A stretch of DNA of 64,000 bases from Spinacia oleracea (lineage: Eukaryota; Streptophyta; Magnoliopsida; Caryophyllales; Amaranthaceae): assembly GCF_020520425.1 (NCBI RefSeq), contig NC_079492.1:112007157-112071156 (forward strand), written 5' to 3'. Position 1 is the first letter of the stretch. Every line of letters starts with the position of its first letter. The translations under genes and the position numbers were made by a program. Below, piece by piece: positions 9,664 through 20,532 of this stretch. Below the pieces are notes generated by a model. The model had not been told where the DNA came from. It saw nothing but the letters and a program-made list of their open reading frames with translations, and did no database searches.

Positions 9664-12474
9664 TCAAGCGTCGATGGGTGGATTGGAGAGATAGGCCATC
9701 TCCAATTTTCCAATGAACGCTTTTTCAGTGTATAGCTTCAACCGTTGGTCGTTCAGTTTGAACTTTGTGCTATCGAGTACCAAACTTCTTGCTCCAACTA
9801 TTGGACTAGCATCAACTGTATCACCAGGATCATCATCACCTGCAAACTCTTTCAAACCAAGTGCATTATTTGAAAAATTTCTAGAATAAGAATGAGGCAA
9901 CTTAGCATTAGAGGCAATCAAAGAATAAGACACTTCTTTCATTGGACTTTTCATCTCATGAGACAAGTTAAAGCTCACCTTATCATCCCCTACAGTCAAG
10001 GTTAGCCTTCCTTTCTTAACATCGATAACTGCCCCCGCGGTATGAAGGAATGGCCTGCCTAAGATTATTGGAATCTGGTTGTCCTCTTCTATGTCAAGTA
10101 CAACAAAGTCTACAGGAATATAGAATTTACCTACTCGCACGGGGACGTTTTCTAAAACACCTAAGGGGTATTTAATAGAATGGTCGGCCATTTGCAGAGT
10201 AATGGTGGTACATTTCAATTCTCCCATGTTCAACTTTTTATAAATAGAGAGGGGAATGACGGACACACTAGAACCTAAATCACATAGAGCCTTATCAATG
10301 AATAAAGCACCTATATGACAAGGGATGGAGAAACTACCGGGGTCCTTTAGTTTAGGAGGAGACTTGTTTTGTAACATAGCACTACACTCCTCAGTTAGAG
10401 CCACTCTCTCTACACCACCAAGATCCCTTTTCTTAGTGATTAATTCCTTTAAATATTTTGCATACATAGGAATCTGAGATATTAAATCAATGAAAGGAAT
10501 CGTTACCTCGAGATTTTTGACCATAGCCAAGAACTTACCGAACTGTTGATCAACCTTTGCTTTCTGCATTCGATGAGGAAATGGTAGTGTAGGTGCAAAA
10601 GGGGGAGAATCAGTAACCTTCTCCTTGCCGCTCTTATTCTTCTCTATTTCATCCTCAACACCCGGGGTTTCAACCCCTACATCCACAGTCTTAATTTCAA
10701 CATGTGCCTCTTCACCAGACTGATGATCACCCTTTGACTTATATTGTCGATGTGGAAATGGCAATCGAGGAACAAAAGGGCGAGAATCATCAATAGCCTT
10801 CTCCTTGACTCTTTCCTTAGTCCTTCTAGCCTCCTCTCTCCCCTTTTCAATATCTATAAAATCAGTAGGTACCAAGGGGGCATCATATGTAGTACCACTG
10901 TGAAGAACTATGGCACAAGCACTCTCTCTATTGTGATCTTGAGATGAAGTAGATTGCCCTGGAAGTTTTCCCGGTTGCCTTTTTGACAAAGTATCAGCGA
11001 GTTGAGCAACTTGGTTTTCCAACATTCTATTTTGATTCTTCAACTCCTTTATGCTCTCATCGTGGTTCTTTTGAGCAATCTCTGAGGTCTTCTGCATATT
11101 CGCTATGAGTTTATACAGGTCACTCATGTTAGGCTCTGGAGTGGCATTGCTCTGCGGAGGTTGTTGCTGATAGCCTTGGTGCAGGGGTCTATTAAACCCC
11201 GGGGGAGCATTATGTGAGGCTCCTTGTGGAAATGGAGGCCTAGCAACATGTGCCTGAGGTGGATGGAACTGTGGTTGTGACCATTGTTGTTGGGGTTGAG
11301 GATTTTGAGCATTGTTGCTTCGATATGAGAAATTTGGATGATTCCTCCAACCTGGATTGTACGAGTTGGAATATGGGTCATCGGGTTGCCTCTGTTGAAA
11401 AGCATTCACTTGCTCCATTCGCGTGGTATCCTGCAGACTATAAGAGCACTCATGACCAAAGTGACCTTGGATTCCACATACTTCGCAGTAAGAAGTTGTT
11501 ACCGGAGCTACACTGGACATAGCATTGATACTCATTGGGGGAGTACCAGACTGAGGGGACTTCAAAGCATCGATCTTTAGGTTCAAGGCTGCCACTTGTG
11601 ATGACAATAGGGCATAAGCATCGACATCAATCTTGCCCTTCTTAGATGTAGTTCTGGTGGTGCTGTAATGATTAGCGGCAAGATTGGCAAGGAAATCATA
11701 ACCTGCATCCACTTCTTTGTCAAGAAAAACACCTCCAGAAGCAGAATCAACCGTGTTCTTTGTTTCATCTTGCAAACCATGGTAGAAAATCTGAACCAAG
11801 AACCATTTTTCAATATTATGATGCGGGCAAGACCGCTGCAAAGCCTTGAATCTATCCCAGGCTTCTCTAAGTGACTCTCCCGGTTCTTGCGTAAATGTAG
11901 TCAACTTGTGCCTTATTTCAGCCGTCTTGGTGGGTGGAAAGAATTCTTCGAGAAAGGCTTGTGAAATAGCACTCCACTCTGTCTCCTTGACATCGTTCAA
12001 CCATATTTGTGCCTTGTCACGAAGGCTAAAACCAAACAACATTACTTTCAATTGGTCTTGAGTGACCCCTTGATGCTTGATAGTGCCACATAGTTGGTTG
12101 AACCTCTGCAGATGGTTGGTGGGTTCCTCAGATGGATGGCCACCATATTGATTTTGTGAGACCATAGAGATTAGAGCGGGCTTGATCTCAAAGTTGATTG
12201 CCTCAATAGTTGGCATTGTGAGCCCAGTCGGAACACTGCTCGAGGAAGGAACCCCATATGATTTCAAGGATTTAGACATCGTGTGACTCGGTGGAGTTTG
12301 TGAGTCTTGAACCCCTGACTGCTTCTTGTTTTGTTGTTTATTTTTGAGTTGTCGAAGAGTCTTACCAAGATCGGGATCGGGTGGAACTAAGGTACCCGTT
12401 CTAGCAGACCTGGGCATAAACAACAGACAAGAAAACGCAGTGAAATTTGCCTCAATTGGAACTAAAAGTTCCAA
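9664..12474 (-). CDS. Gag-protease polyprotein fused to the integrase C-terminal tail, antisense within an Athila-type element
   Basis: This is an uninterrupted frame of 936 codons. An inner Met that starts MPRSARTG is the likelier gag start; the extra 19 residues upstream come from the leader. In order it encodes the retrotransposon gag domain (roughly residues 80-290, with WLND, FFPP and EAWDRFKALQ segments), a CX2CX4HX4C zinc knuckle (about residue 330), a Pro/Gln-rich linker, a coiled-coil-like Asn/Gln/Lys stretch and an aspartic protease with the core DLGSS (about residue 730). After about 50 linker residues, the last 34 or so match the extreme C-terminus of integrase in the plus-strand Athila copy (ending at 46311). 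RT, RNase H and the integrase core are missing without loss of frame. Gag forms the particle and the protease matures it. The frame is antisense to the LTR promoter, so its expression is unclear. Confidence 0.88.
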   Translation of the reverse strand: MELLVPIEANFTAFSCLLFMPRSARTGTLVPPDPDLGKTLRQLKNKQQNKKQSGVQDSQTPPSHTMSKSLKSYGVPSSSSVPTGLTMPTIEAINFEIKPALISMVSQNQYGGHPSEEPTNHLQRFNQLCGTIKHQGVTQDQLKVMLFGFSLRDKAQIWLNDVKETEWSAISQAFLEEFFPPTKTAEIRHKLTTFTQEPGESLREAWDRFKALQRSCPHHNIEKWFLVQIFYHGLQDETKNTVDSASGGVFLDKEVDAGYDFLANLAANHYSTTRTTSKKGKIDVDAYALLSSQVAALNLKIDALKSPQSGTPPMSINAMSSVAPVTTSYCEVCGIQGHFGHECSYSLQDTTRMEQVNAFQQRQPDDPYSNSYNPGWRNHPNFSYRSNNAQNPQPQQQWSQPQFHPPQAHVARPPFPQGASHNAPPGFNRPLHQGYQQQPPQSNATPEPNMSDLYKLIANMQKTSEIAQKNHDESIKELKNQNRMLENQVAQLADTLSKRQPGKLPGQSTSSQDHNRESACAIVLHSGTTYDAPLVPTDFIDIEKGREEARRTKERVKEKAIDDSRPFVPRLPFPHRQYKSKGDHQSGEEAHVEIKTVDVGVETPGVEDEIEKNKSGKEKVTDSPPFAPTLPFPHRMQKAKVDQQFGKFLAMVKNLEVTIPFIDLISQIPMYAKYLKELITKKRDLGGVERVALTEECSAMLQNKSPPKLKDPGSFSIPCHIGALFIDKALCDLGSSVSVIPLSIYKKLNMGELKCTTITLQMADHSIKYPLGVLENVPVRVGKFYIPVDFVVLDIEEDNQIPIILGRPFLHTAGAVIDVKKGRLTLTVGDDKVSFNLSHEMKSPMKEVSYSLIASNAKLPHSYSRNFSNNALGLKEFAGDDDPGDTVDASPIVGARSLVLDSTKFKLNDQRLKLYTEKAFIGKLEMAYLSNPPIDA

Positions 12475-12530
12475 TGAGACGATGGAAACAGTTCAAATAA
12501 TCAAACTAAAACTAATAGAATCTAGCCGTC

Positions 12531-12548
12531 TCCCCGGCAACGGCGCCA
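12531..12548 (-). promoter_or_regulatory. Second, antisense PBS (tRNA-Asp type)
   Basis: Read on the minus strand this is the same 18 bases as at 9151-9168, followed by a leader nearly identical to that after the plus-strand Athila PBS at 40698. Homology to normal Athila stops a few bases before the PBS, where an LTR would be expected and is absent. Confidence 0.9.
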
Positions 12549-12551
12549 AAC

Positions 12552-14181
12552 CAGACCAGACCACCACCGTCGGCCGCCTGCAATTCGGTGGTCGGCGCGC
12601 CGCACCACAAGCCCACATCCGCCACCTTCCCTCCCCCTGTAACCCCCAAATCTCCCACCTTCACCATCGTTTTGTACATGAATTACAAACCCTAATTTTT
12701 AAAATCAATTTGGGGGTTTTTGTTTTATTTTGGGCATTGGCAAATTGTAGTATTGGTGCTCGTTTGCGGAATTCATTGCATTTGCAACCAAATTTTGGTC
12801 TTTGTGGTGCACAAAAGATATTAAAATTTCAAAATTTCTAAAGTTTATTCACTCGAATCATATTTTGAAAAGAAAATTGGAATTTTAATGACAATATTGG
12901 TTGTTGAATTCAAATGGTTGTCGTTGTTGTGCATATTATATGAATTATTTGTTGAGATTGGTTAACGTTCGTTGGTTGTTGATTTTGAATTTTTAGCATT
13001 GGGCGAATATTGTCTTGCTTGGATTGATTGTTGGGATTGATCGTGGAATCTTGAATGATGCACCATCTTGGTTGATTGAAGTATTTTAAATGGTGGTTGT
13101 TGCATCATGAAATCAACAAAACCAACTAGCTTTCGCCCAAATCCACCACATTCATGGAGATTGGCTCTTTGCGTCGTCAGTTTGAAGCTTCTGGCCCCAC
13201 CGCTTCTACTGTCGCCAGTCCTACCGAGTCTTACTCGGCCGACGAGGCTCATGACGAGTGAGCACTTTCCATCTCTCTCCCTTGTTTGAGTTATATTGTT
13301 GCTATTTTCACAGTGAGGGCACTGTGTTTTGTTTAGCTTGGGGGAGGGATATCTATCTTTGTTGCTTTCTAGTATAGTTTTATTGTTTTGTTTAGGTGTT
13401 GTACGCTTTGTACCGTCCATTAGGGGTGGGAGTTTACGTGCAACGAAAAAAATGTACTGCTTTCCTAGTGTTATTGTTCAATTTAGTTGCATTCTTACTT
13501 GCATTCATATGTCTTTATACCCTGCATTGTGCAATTGACTTTCAAACTATGTTCGGGCTTTATTTGACTCTCTTGAGCTTCTTTTGAACTTAGTTATGAT
13601 TCTGAAATTCAGTCGGTCATGCTATATATTGATAACTGCTTGGCATTGTGTGAACCAATTGAATGGTATGCGGCAAGATGTTGGTCTCGTGTCAAGAATA
13701 GCTAGCCAATTATCTTGTAGGTCACCTTACTATGTGTTTGTGTGATTGATGTGACTTGTTATCGTATGATTTTGGCTTGAGATTCATTAGTAGTTTAGTT
13801 GCAAGTCATGCATGCCGCGTATGACAGAGGCCATTCTCTTAGGAAGCCTTCAGACGAACTTAGAAACATCAGTTCCTGCCTTTCATACCCATGTTGTAGC
13901 CTTGTCCGTTTATTGTTTTAACTCCACAAAATTGAGCCCTATTAGCCCCGTTGGTTACTTGTCCCGAGTCTAGCTTGGGGGAGCTTCGGTGTTCGTAATG
14001 GTTTCATTGATGTTGATTGATTGGCACACTAAGCCAATAGTTCGTGGTTCGAGGCTATGTTTGGATTTGTGGTTCGGAAATGGTGTATATTATTGTTGGC
14101 ACCCAAGCTTGTAACAGTTAGCATTAGATTTATTTATGTACTTTCGATTTCATTATCTAGTTTCATTTTCATACCAGACGT

Positions 14182-14218
<37 letters not shown>

Positions 14219-14841
14219 AGAAGAAAGAAAAAAAAAATAATAAAAAAAATGTTTTTCGTTTTTGTATGTAATTTGAAAGCAAGGAAAGGGGAATGAAGAA
14301 AGATCATTGACATTATATTATGTTTTCCCTTGGTTGTAACTTGGTTGATTGTTCGGGTTTCATGGTTCGATTGAGTTGGATTTGCGGCATTATCACGTCG
14401 ACGCATATAGTTCACATTTGCTCCCCAAGTTGGACCTTACTCTCACTTTTTCCCAAATTATACCCTACCCTTCCTTTTCACCTAGCCCCATTACAAGCTT
14501 ATTATAAAGACCTCTTGATCGGCATGTTTGTTTTGTGATTGAATGAAAATCGTTTCTTGCTATTGTCATCTTACCCTATGTTGCATCATATATTTATATT
14601 CTACAAGGTATGCGGCGACGACTAGCTTGATTGAGAATAGTTTGTGGCTAAGCTTGGTTGTTTCGATTGTGGATCACGATGCTTTGTGGTTCTATTTGTA
14701 TCTGAGCTAGATTTCCGTCTCAATAACTCTGTTTGATTGTTTGCTCGAGAGTTAGGTTGGTCTTACCATGGTTTTATGAAAGTCAAGTGCGTCTTGCTTC
14801 TCTATCTTTGGTTTAGTGTTGCTTGGGGACAAGCAACAGTC
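12552..14841 (+). other. 3' non-coding region of the chimeric Athila-type element
   Basis: No intact gene is visible. A short open stretch at about 13125-13261 ends in a Ser/Thr/Glu-rich tail before a TGA and may be the end of a lost ORF. The PPT-like string TAGCTTGGGGGA occurs three times (about 13336, 13972 and 14842), typical of Athila 3' regions. A run of 34 A lies at 14183-14216. Confidence 0.55.
14183..14216. repeat. (A)34 homopolymer
   Basis: Thirty-four consecutive A, followed by an A/G-rich tail to about 14250. Confidence 0.95.
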
Positions 14842-14856
14842 TAGCTTGGGGGAATT
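14842..14856 (+). promoter_or_regulatory. Polypurine tract of the chimeric Athila-type element
   Basis: AGCTTGGGGGAATT stands directly before the 3' LTR and would prime plus-strand DNA synthesis. Confidence 0.75.
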
Positions 14857-16390
14857 TGATGAGTCATATTTGTATAGGGTATTTTAGGCGCATTTAGGTT
14901 GCATTATTAGGCATTTGTATCATTTTAGTTGCATTTAGGATCACATTTGCATAAGTTATCGTTGTCGTACTCTATTACGCCCCGTTTGTGTTTTCTTAAT
15001 GTTTCAGGTGATTTTACGGTCATTTGGATGCTTTCGGAGTGTTATGAGTTGATTTGGATGATGAACGGATGGAATGTTGACTCGAGGATCATTGCATATC
15101 TCTAGGGATAATTTTGAGTCAATAACGAAGCTAAACGCTATTTTTCTAAGCATCAAAACGGACAAGCGTTCACTCTTTTGATGATATCTCAAGTTCTACA
15201 TGTCGGAATGAGGCGATTTTTATTGGCCTAGAAAGTAGACTTCAAGAGCTTTCCAACGACAGGTCACACGTCCTTATAGGCATTGTAGAACAAGAGTTAT
15301 GACATAAACAAGATGGCTCGACTATCCGATTCGCCCGAAGCCCAAAACGATGGCCCAATCTTCCCCTTGGGCGCGAAAACCAGCGACCCACCAGCGGGCC
15401 CGCTGGTTTCTCCGCCCAACTACTTCCACACGCGGGTTCATGCTTTCATCTTGGTGATCGTCCAATTAAATCATAGCCTATGTAATTGTTATTTTCCTTT
15501 TTTGTTTAGAATTTAGGAAACACTAAAATACCTCAAAGGAATTAATGTATTCCCTTATGCTTTTATTTTCTTTTACGTTTTTCAATTCGGAGAACACTTG
15601 AACGCCAGTTTTGGTTTTCTATTCTTCCCTTTTTCCATTGTTGAACCCTAGCTTTCAATTTTCAATTCATCAATCTAGAGGTAATTCAATAATTTCTTTT
15701 GCTTTTATTCTTTCTTATTGTTTTCGTTCCTTAGTTTAAATTTTCCTTTGATTATGAAATTCATGTTTATTATTTCTATCATGTTTGTTAATTCAATTAT
15801 GAGCGAGTAGTCGTATTCTAGGGCTAAGTAAGGGAAACCATGTTTATACCATGATTATTATGCATAAAGTTTGTTAATTTATAGATTATTGCTTGAGTAT
15901 TCCGATTGATTTGTTTTAATTGTTGATTCATGTTATCGGCCAATTTCATGAATTGATTATCTAGCTAATAGGAATTAGAATCGAAAGATCGTATTTTTAG
16001 AGGCTTAGTGCAATTGGCAATTCTGATTATGTTAGCGACCGTACTGCATATGTTGAATTGAAAGTGTTAAGACCCGACCGTAGGCTTAGCATGTACTTTA
16101 ATTACTCGGCTTAGTTTATTCATTTCCGAATTGATTTATGTTCTTGGATTGGTATAAGCATGGTGAACCGAACAGACGCCCTAGACCTTTAATTCATTGA
16201 TAAATTACGCATTTTTATTATTGTTTTAGCTTTAGTAGTTAATACTCAACTCAACTTTCGTTATTGAAATAGTTCGTATAATTGGGCAAAAACTAATAGA
16301 ACTTGTCTCCCTGTGGGATCGACCCGTATTTGCTAAGTATCTGCTAACAACAGACACCGTGCACTTGCGGTATCACTTTTTAATCTATCA
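14857..16390 (+). mobile_element. 3' LTR of the chimeric Athila-type element
   Basis: It has the same length as the 5' LTR (1534 bp) with about six substitutions found by eye (for example caatag/caagag near 15291 and tttcta/tttgcta near 16329). Confidence 0.92.
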
Positions 16391-17500
16391 TTAGGCAAGG
16401 TATGTGACTGATTTTTTTCTCAAAAACTCACTTTGAATACTTGAAAACTCGTTATAAATTGTGAACCCAGGCCACATATTTATAGGGGTATGGAAAGAGA
16501 ATTGGAATCCTACTAGGATACGAATTAATTAAATTAGAATCCTAGTGGAACTCTTATTTAATTAATTTATCTTTTAGGATTAGGAATTTAATCATTAAAC
16601 GAATTCTATACGCTTTAGGATTCGAGTAACACACTTCGAGTAATACGCTAGCACCGCACGCAGGCCTTGCGGCCCACGCACAGCGCCAGCCCACTCGTCG
16701 CAGCCCCGCGCGCGCGCCCAAGCTTCGGCTGGGCCTGGCTTTTGCGCTGGGCCTGGTCGCATGCTTGGCGTGTGGTTGTTGCGCTTGGCTTGCTGGGCGA
16801 TGGCCCGGCTTCGTGCTGGGCCTTCGTCTGGCAGGCCTCGTCCGATGCTAATTCGTACGATGCGCTTCCGATTAAATTCTCGATTCCGGAATTCATTTCC
16901 GATACGAACAATATTTAATATTTCCGATTCCGGAATTAATTTCCGTTTCGAACAAATATTTAATATTTCCGTTTCCGGAATTATTTTCCGATTCCGATAA
17001 TATTTCTGATTCTGACAATATTTCCGTTTCCGGCAATATTTCCGATTCCGGCAATATTTCTATTTCCGATAATATTTTCCGATACATACCATGTTTCCGT
17101 TTCCGGCAACATCTACGACTTAGATAATATTTATATTTCCGATACGATCCATATTTCCGTTTCCGGCAATATCATCGTTTCCGGAGTATTCATTTGCTTG
17201 CCTTTGACGATCTCAGCTCCCACTGGAACCAAGATCCGTCGATTCCGAATATCCACAGATGGAGTATTTAATGCCATTAAATACTTGATCCGTTTACGTA
17301 CTATTTGTGTGACCCTACGGGTTCAGTCAAGAGTAAGCTGTGGATTAATATCATTAATTCCACTTGAACTGAAGCGGCCTCTAGCTAGGCATTCAGCTCA
17401 CTTGATCTCACTGAATTATTAACTTGTTAATTAATACTGAACCGCATTTATTAGACTTAACATTGAATGCATACTTGGACCAAGGGCATTATTTCCTTCA
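16391..17500 (-). mobile_element. 5' LTR of the left copia-type element, outer part
   Basis: This continues the LTR interrupted at 7610. On the minus strand it starts TGAAGGAAATAATGCCC at 17500. It holds the CGGAAATATT array (16905-17180), a GC-rich stretch and the TATA box (16476-16485). Confidence 0.9.
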
Positions 17501-17578
17501 GTTCGCTCCATGTAATCTTCATATACATAAAAAAAAATTGTCAAACATAGTTGGCGTAAGGTTTGAACCCCTGACCTC

Positions 17579-17636
17579 GAATCTAAACAATAAAACTTTT
17601 ACCACACAAAGCTATTACATGTTTTTTTCCATTATT

Positions 17637-17686
<50 letters not shown>

Positions 17687-17739
17687 TAAATGTGAATTTT
17701 ATTAATATAGTAACCCGGGGCATCCCCTGTTCCATAAAC
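17579..17739. repeat. Right copy of the long direct repeat
   Basis: This matches 1-194. Here it continues into unique-looking DNA after cataaac (tagtaaggg), whereas the left copy stops at the truncated element. It includes a (TA)n run at 17640-17684. Confidence 0.85.
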
Positions 17740-17866
17740 TAGTAAGGGAAGGGAAAAATAGTGGAAAAATTTAAACCAAAGTGACATTGGGCAGCTAAGC
17801 TCCGTTTGGTAGGGTGTAAAACATTTTCGTGGAAAAATTGATAACATTAATCTATATATTATACAT

Positions 17867-17923
17867 AAAGAGAGGAAATCAATGTGGTGATGACAAATGT
17901 CACTCATTGATTCGCCTCTCTTT
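17867..17923 (+). repeat. Helitron 5' subterminal hairpin
   Basis: AAAGAGAGG and AATCAATG pair with CATTGATT and CCTCTCTTT, with two unpaired bases in the stem; the loop holds a smaller TGAC/GTCA inverted repeat. The same structure, inverted, is at about 30295-30352. Confidence 0.8.
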
Positions 17924-18439
17924 TAATTAAACAAAAAAAGTAAAAATATATTATTGATTTCATTATAAATCCTAAACATTCTGTTGATAACAAACATACT
18001 AAAAATATTTTCCGTCTCTTTTACCCTTCCTAATTAAACAAATCAAGTATGCGGAGGATATACTTTAGTTCAATACCTTATTACGAAGTATATTTTTAAA
18101 AGATATTGTTGCCAAACTAAAAAATATCTTTTGTATTTATGTACTCCGTATTAGTAAAGTAGTAAAAATTAAATGGTATACGACATACAGAATATATGCC
18201 AACGCAACTGATCTGCTTCATATTATGTTCATGCAATTGTTGGTAGGTGGGGTGGAGGAAATTTGGTAGATGACGGGGTTTAAAATATGCTCGTCATGTG
18301 TGACTGGACGAGGATGCATGAATTTTTTATTAGCCCCTTGCACCTTTCTTTTCCTTCAACCAATTTATTGTGAATCTATAAAGAATAAAAATAAAAAAAC
18401 CTACTAATCGACATATTACAATGTTTTAATTATTTATTC

Positions 18440-19620
18440 AATCACTCCAATCAGACAATCAAATTGTCGAATACTCTAGGATAGAGTTTTAAAATTCAAA
18501 ATTTTGTTGCCAAAACAAAAATGTTGATTCTAGGGGTGGGTTTAAGGGTGAAATAAATACACGGGTGGGTGATTGAGCGGGGATGCATTTTATTTTTTGC
18601 CCTTCAGTAAGGGGATTGGGTGGGTGGTCGGGTTGGTACTATTGTTTCTATCGTCGATGGCGAGGATGAGGATAAAGTTCTGCAATTTTGAACCAACAAT
18701 ATATTTTAAAGGACATGCAAGCTGTCAAAAATTCAAAAATGCAAGAACCTAACATGTATGGACTCAAGTTGGGTGGGTGGCCGGGTTGGTACTGTTTTAT
18801 TTTTTACCCTTCAGTAAGGGGATTGATTGGGTGGCCGGGTTGGTACTATTGTTTCTATCGTCGATGGTGGTGCGGGTTCTTTGGGGAGATCGACCCCTCC
18901 GCCCCCCTCCCCCCCCCCCCCCGCCCGAATTCGTCTCATGGCCAGGCGGGGATGGAGGAAGATATGGTGGGTGATGGGGTTAAAAAAATGTATTCCCCGA
19001 GGGTGATGATTAGGCGGTGATGGATTTTAGATTGGACCTGCCTTCCTTGATTATCTTTCTTCTAATTCATTATAAATATATCAACATTTTTTATGCCTCA
19101 TTTTATTCCAATTTAATCGTCACACTTTCTTTTTCGACTGTCCAATATAATTTTCATACTTCTTTTATGGCATGGACTCACTAATATATAATATCTCTAA
19201 TCTCATGGGCAAGAATTAAGGTCTCACTTATTCTCTCATTCAATTAAAATACTTTTGTGTTTAAATAATAGATAAGCCAAAATCTGCTTATCGTATAAAA
19301 CTCCGTGAAAACTTAATGTGACAATTAAATTGGGACAGATAGAATACTATCCTACATATTATGTAATATAGCGTTTTGTTTATTTACTCATTACTCTAAT
19401 CAGATATTGAATTGTCGAATACTCTAGAAAAAAGATTTAAAATCCAAAACTCTCTTACCGAAAAAAATAGGTGAATCTAGGGGTAGGTTTGAGGTGGTTG
19501 TGGATACACGGGTGGGTGGTGGAGCAGGGATTGTTTTTTTTACCCCTCGAGACGGGGATTTATTTAGGGGGTGGGTATCGTTCCTATCATTGGTGGCAGG
19601 GATGGGGATGGAAAATTTTA
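18440..19620 (+). repeat. Diverged internal repeats of Helitron 1
   Basis: Three copies share the order caattgtcgaatactctag, a T/A-rich spacer, ctaggggtgggttt, acacgggtgggtgg and ggttggtactattg. A related copy, inverted, lies in Helitron 2 at about 28320-28600. Confidence 0.6.
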
Positions 19621-20005
19621 GACGGATACGGTGTAAAAGTCGTTCCCCGCCTCAAAGTCATCTCGATCAATAAAATAAATGGTGGGGTTATGTGTTAAGT
19701 GGTCGGATAATGAGGCGGATGTGATGAGTATTAAGTAGATATGACTATCGAATGGAATGGTGGATGAAAATAAATTTATTCTTGACACAGGTGATGAAGG
19801 TGGATGAATATAATTTTGTCCATATACCAATTTTTTTCAATAAATAAGACAACGAATAGGGAAATAACAAAATTATCCATCATTAATTTAATTAGGAGAA
19901 TATCAATAAGCTCTATTTTAATGATTATTGTCTACCACTACATTTAGATTTCATATCAATTTATATTTAGATTACAAACCGTGTATCGCACGGGTACTAT
20001 ACTAG

Positions 20006-20530
20006 TTAATTTCATATCAAACTAAAATTAGCTTTAATTTTACCGGTCATATTACTCACACTATATACGATGTACTAAAAATAACGATCATATCTAATGC
20101 ATATTGTAATAAAATAAGTTTAATGGTAAATTTTGTTCGGAATCTGCTAACTTGTACGTGCATCATGTTTAAATTAATTACTTCGTGTGTTGCTGGTTTA
20201 ATTGCTTAATAATAAGATGAAAAGTGTAATTTTAATTCGGTAAGTTATAGAATTGATAGAAAATCCTTTAGTAGAGCTCATAATAATACAAAGGTAGTAG
20301 TAAATTATGTCCCTCGAGTCTCGAGCGAGCCGATTGACATTGTTTTTAAAGGGCGATGATAAAGGTTGCAACTTGCGACAATTAAATTTTGTCTCAATCA
20401 TATGTGTCGCGTTCTTAATGGTACCACATGGATGCCATGTAGGCCGAAATGCGGTCATAGTTTGACCAAAGGCAGCCCCGACATATTATCAAGTTTAGTT
20501 TATTACTAGTTGTCGCAGAGTTAAGTATAA
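20006..20530. other. Intergenic, no gene seen
   Basis: AT-rich, with only short random open frames. The first 70 bases continue the dispersed repeat interrupted by Helitron 1 and match about 22635-22686 and 22907-22930. Confidence 0.5.
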
Positions 20531-20532
20531 AT

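Larger units (their letters stand above)
7611..16390 (+). mobile_element. Chimeric Athila-type (Ty3/gypsy) element with antisense gag-protease
   Basis: Two 1534-bp LTRs (7611-9144, 14857-16390) flank the element, and the 5-bp target duplication TTAGG is intact (7606-7610, 16391-16395). The target is the copia-family LTR; the unoccupied form can be read in the LTR at about 61230-61260. The plus strand has a PBS complementary to tRNA-Asp (9151-9168) and a PPT (14842-14856). Between them lies a block read from the minus strand: a second tRNA-Asp PBS (12548-12531), leader, gag-protease frame (12474-9664) and the 3' sequence that normally follows integrase. The inverted block starts within a few bases of its PBS. 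There is no RT, RNase H or integrase core, so it is non-autonomous. The LTRs differ by about six bases by eye, implying recent movement in this form. Confidence 0.88.
195..17500 (-). mobile_element. 3'-truncated copia-type LTR element, decayed interior, hosting nested insertions
   Basis: On the minus strand the order is 5' LTR (17500 to 16391, continuing 7610 to 7338), PBS (7337 to 7322), then a long AT-rich interior to base 195, with no 3' LTR. The interior is collinear with the plus-strand element at 47835-53845: GC-rich island, long non-coding stretch, reverse transcriptase relic. A solo LTR (5221-6594) and an Athila-type element (7611-16390) are inserted in it. The only coding trace is the RT relic near 1.1 kb. 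Between 1.6 and 4.5 kb and between 6.6 and 7.3 kb I see no intact gene, only decayed interior sequence. Confidence 0.85.
17851..20005 (+). mobile_element. Non-autonomous Helitron 1
   Basis: The 5' end is TCTATATATTATAC and the 3' end is CTAG preceded by a CCGTG-tatcg-CACGG hairpin (19979-19993). It sits between host A (17850) and host T (20006), the standard Helitron site. A 5' subterminal hairpin (17867-17884 with 17905-17923) is shared with Helitron 2. No Rep/helicase coding is visible. The interior has diverged tandem copies of a G/T-rich module (about 18440-18680, 18770-19020 and 19385-19620) and a C-rich run at 18893-18928. A paralogous unoccupied site lies at about 22595-22690. Confidence 0.85.

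Noticed and set aside
14134..14415. A 93-codon minus-strand frame with a Phe run
   Set aside because: It is the 34-base A run read in antisense inside the Athila 3' non-coding region.
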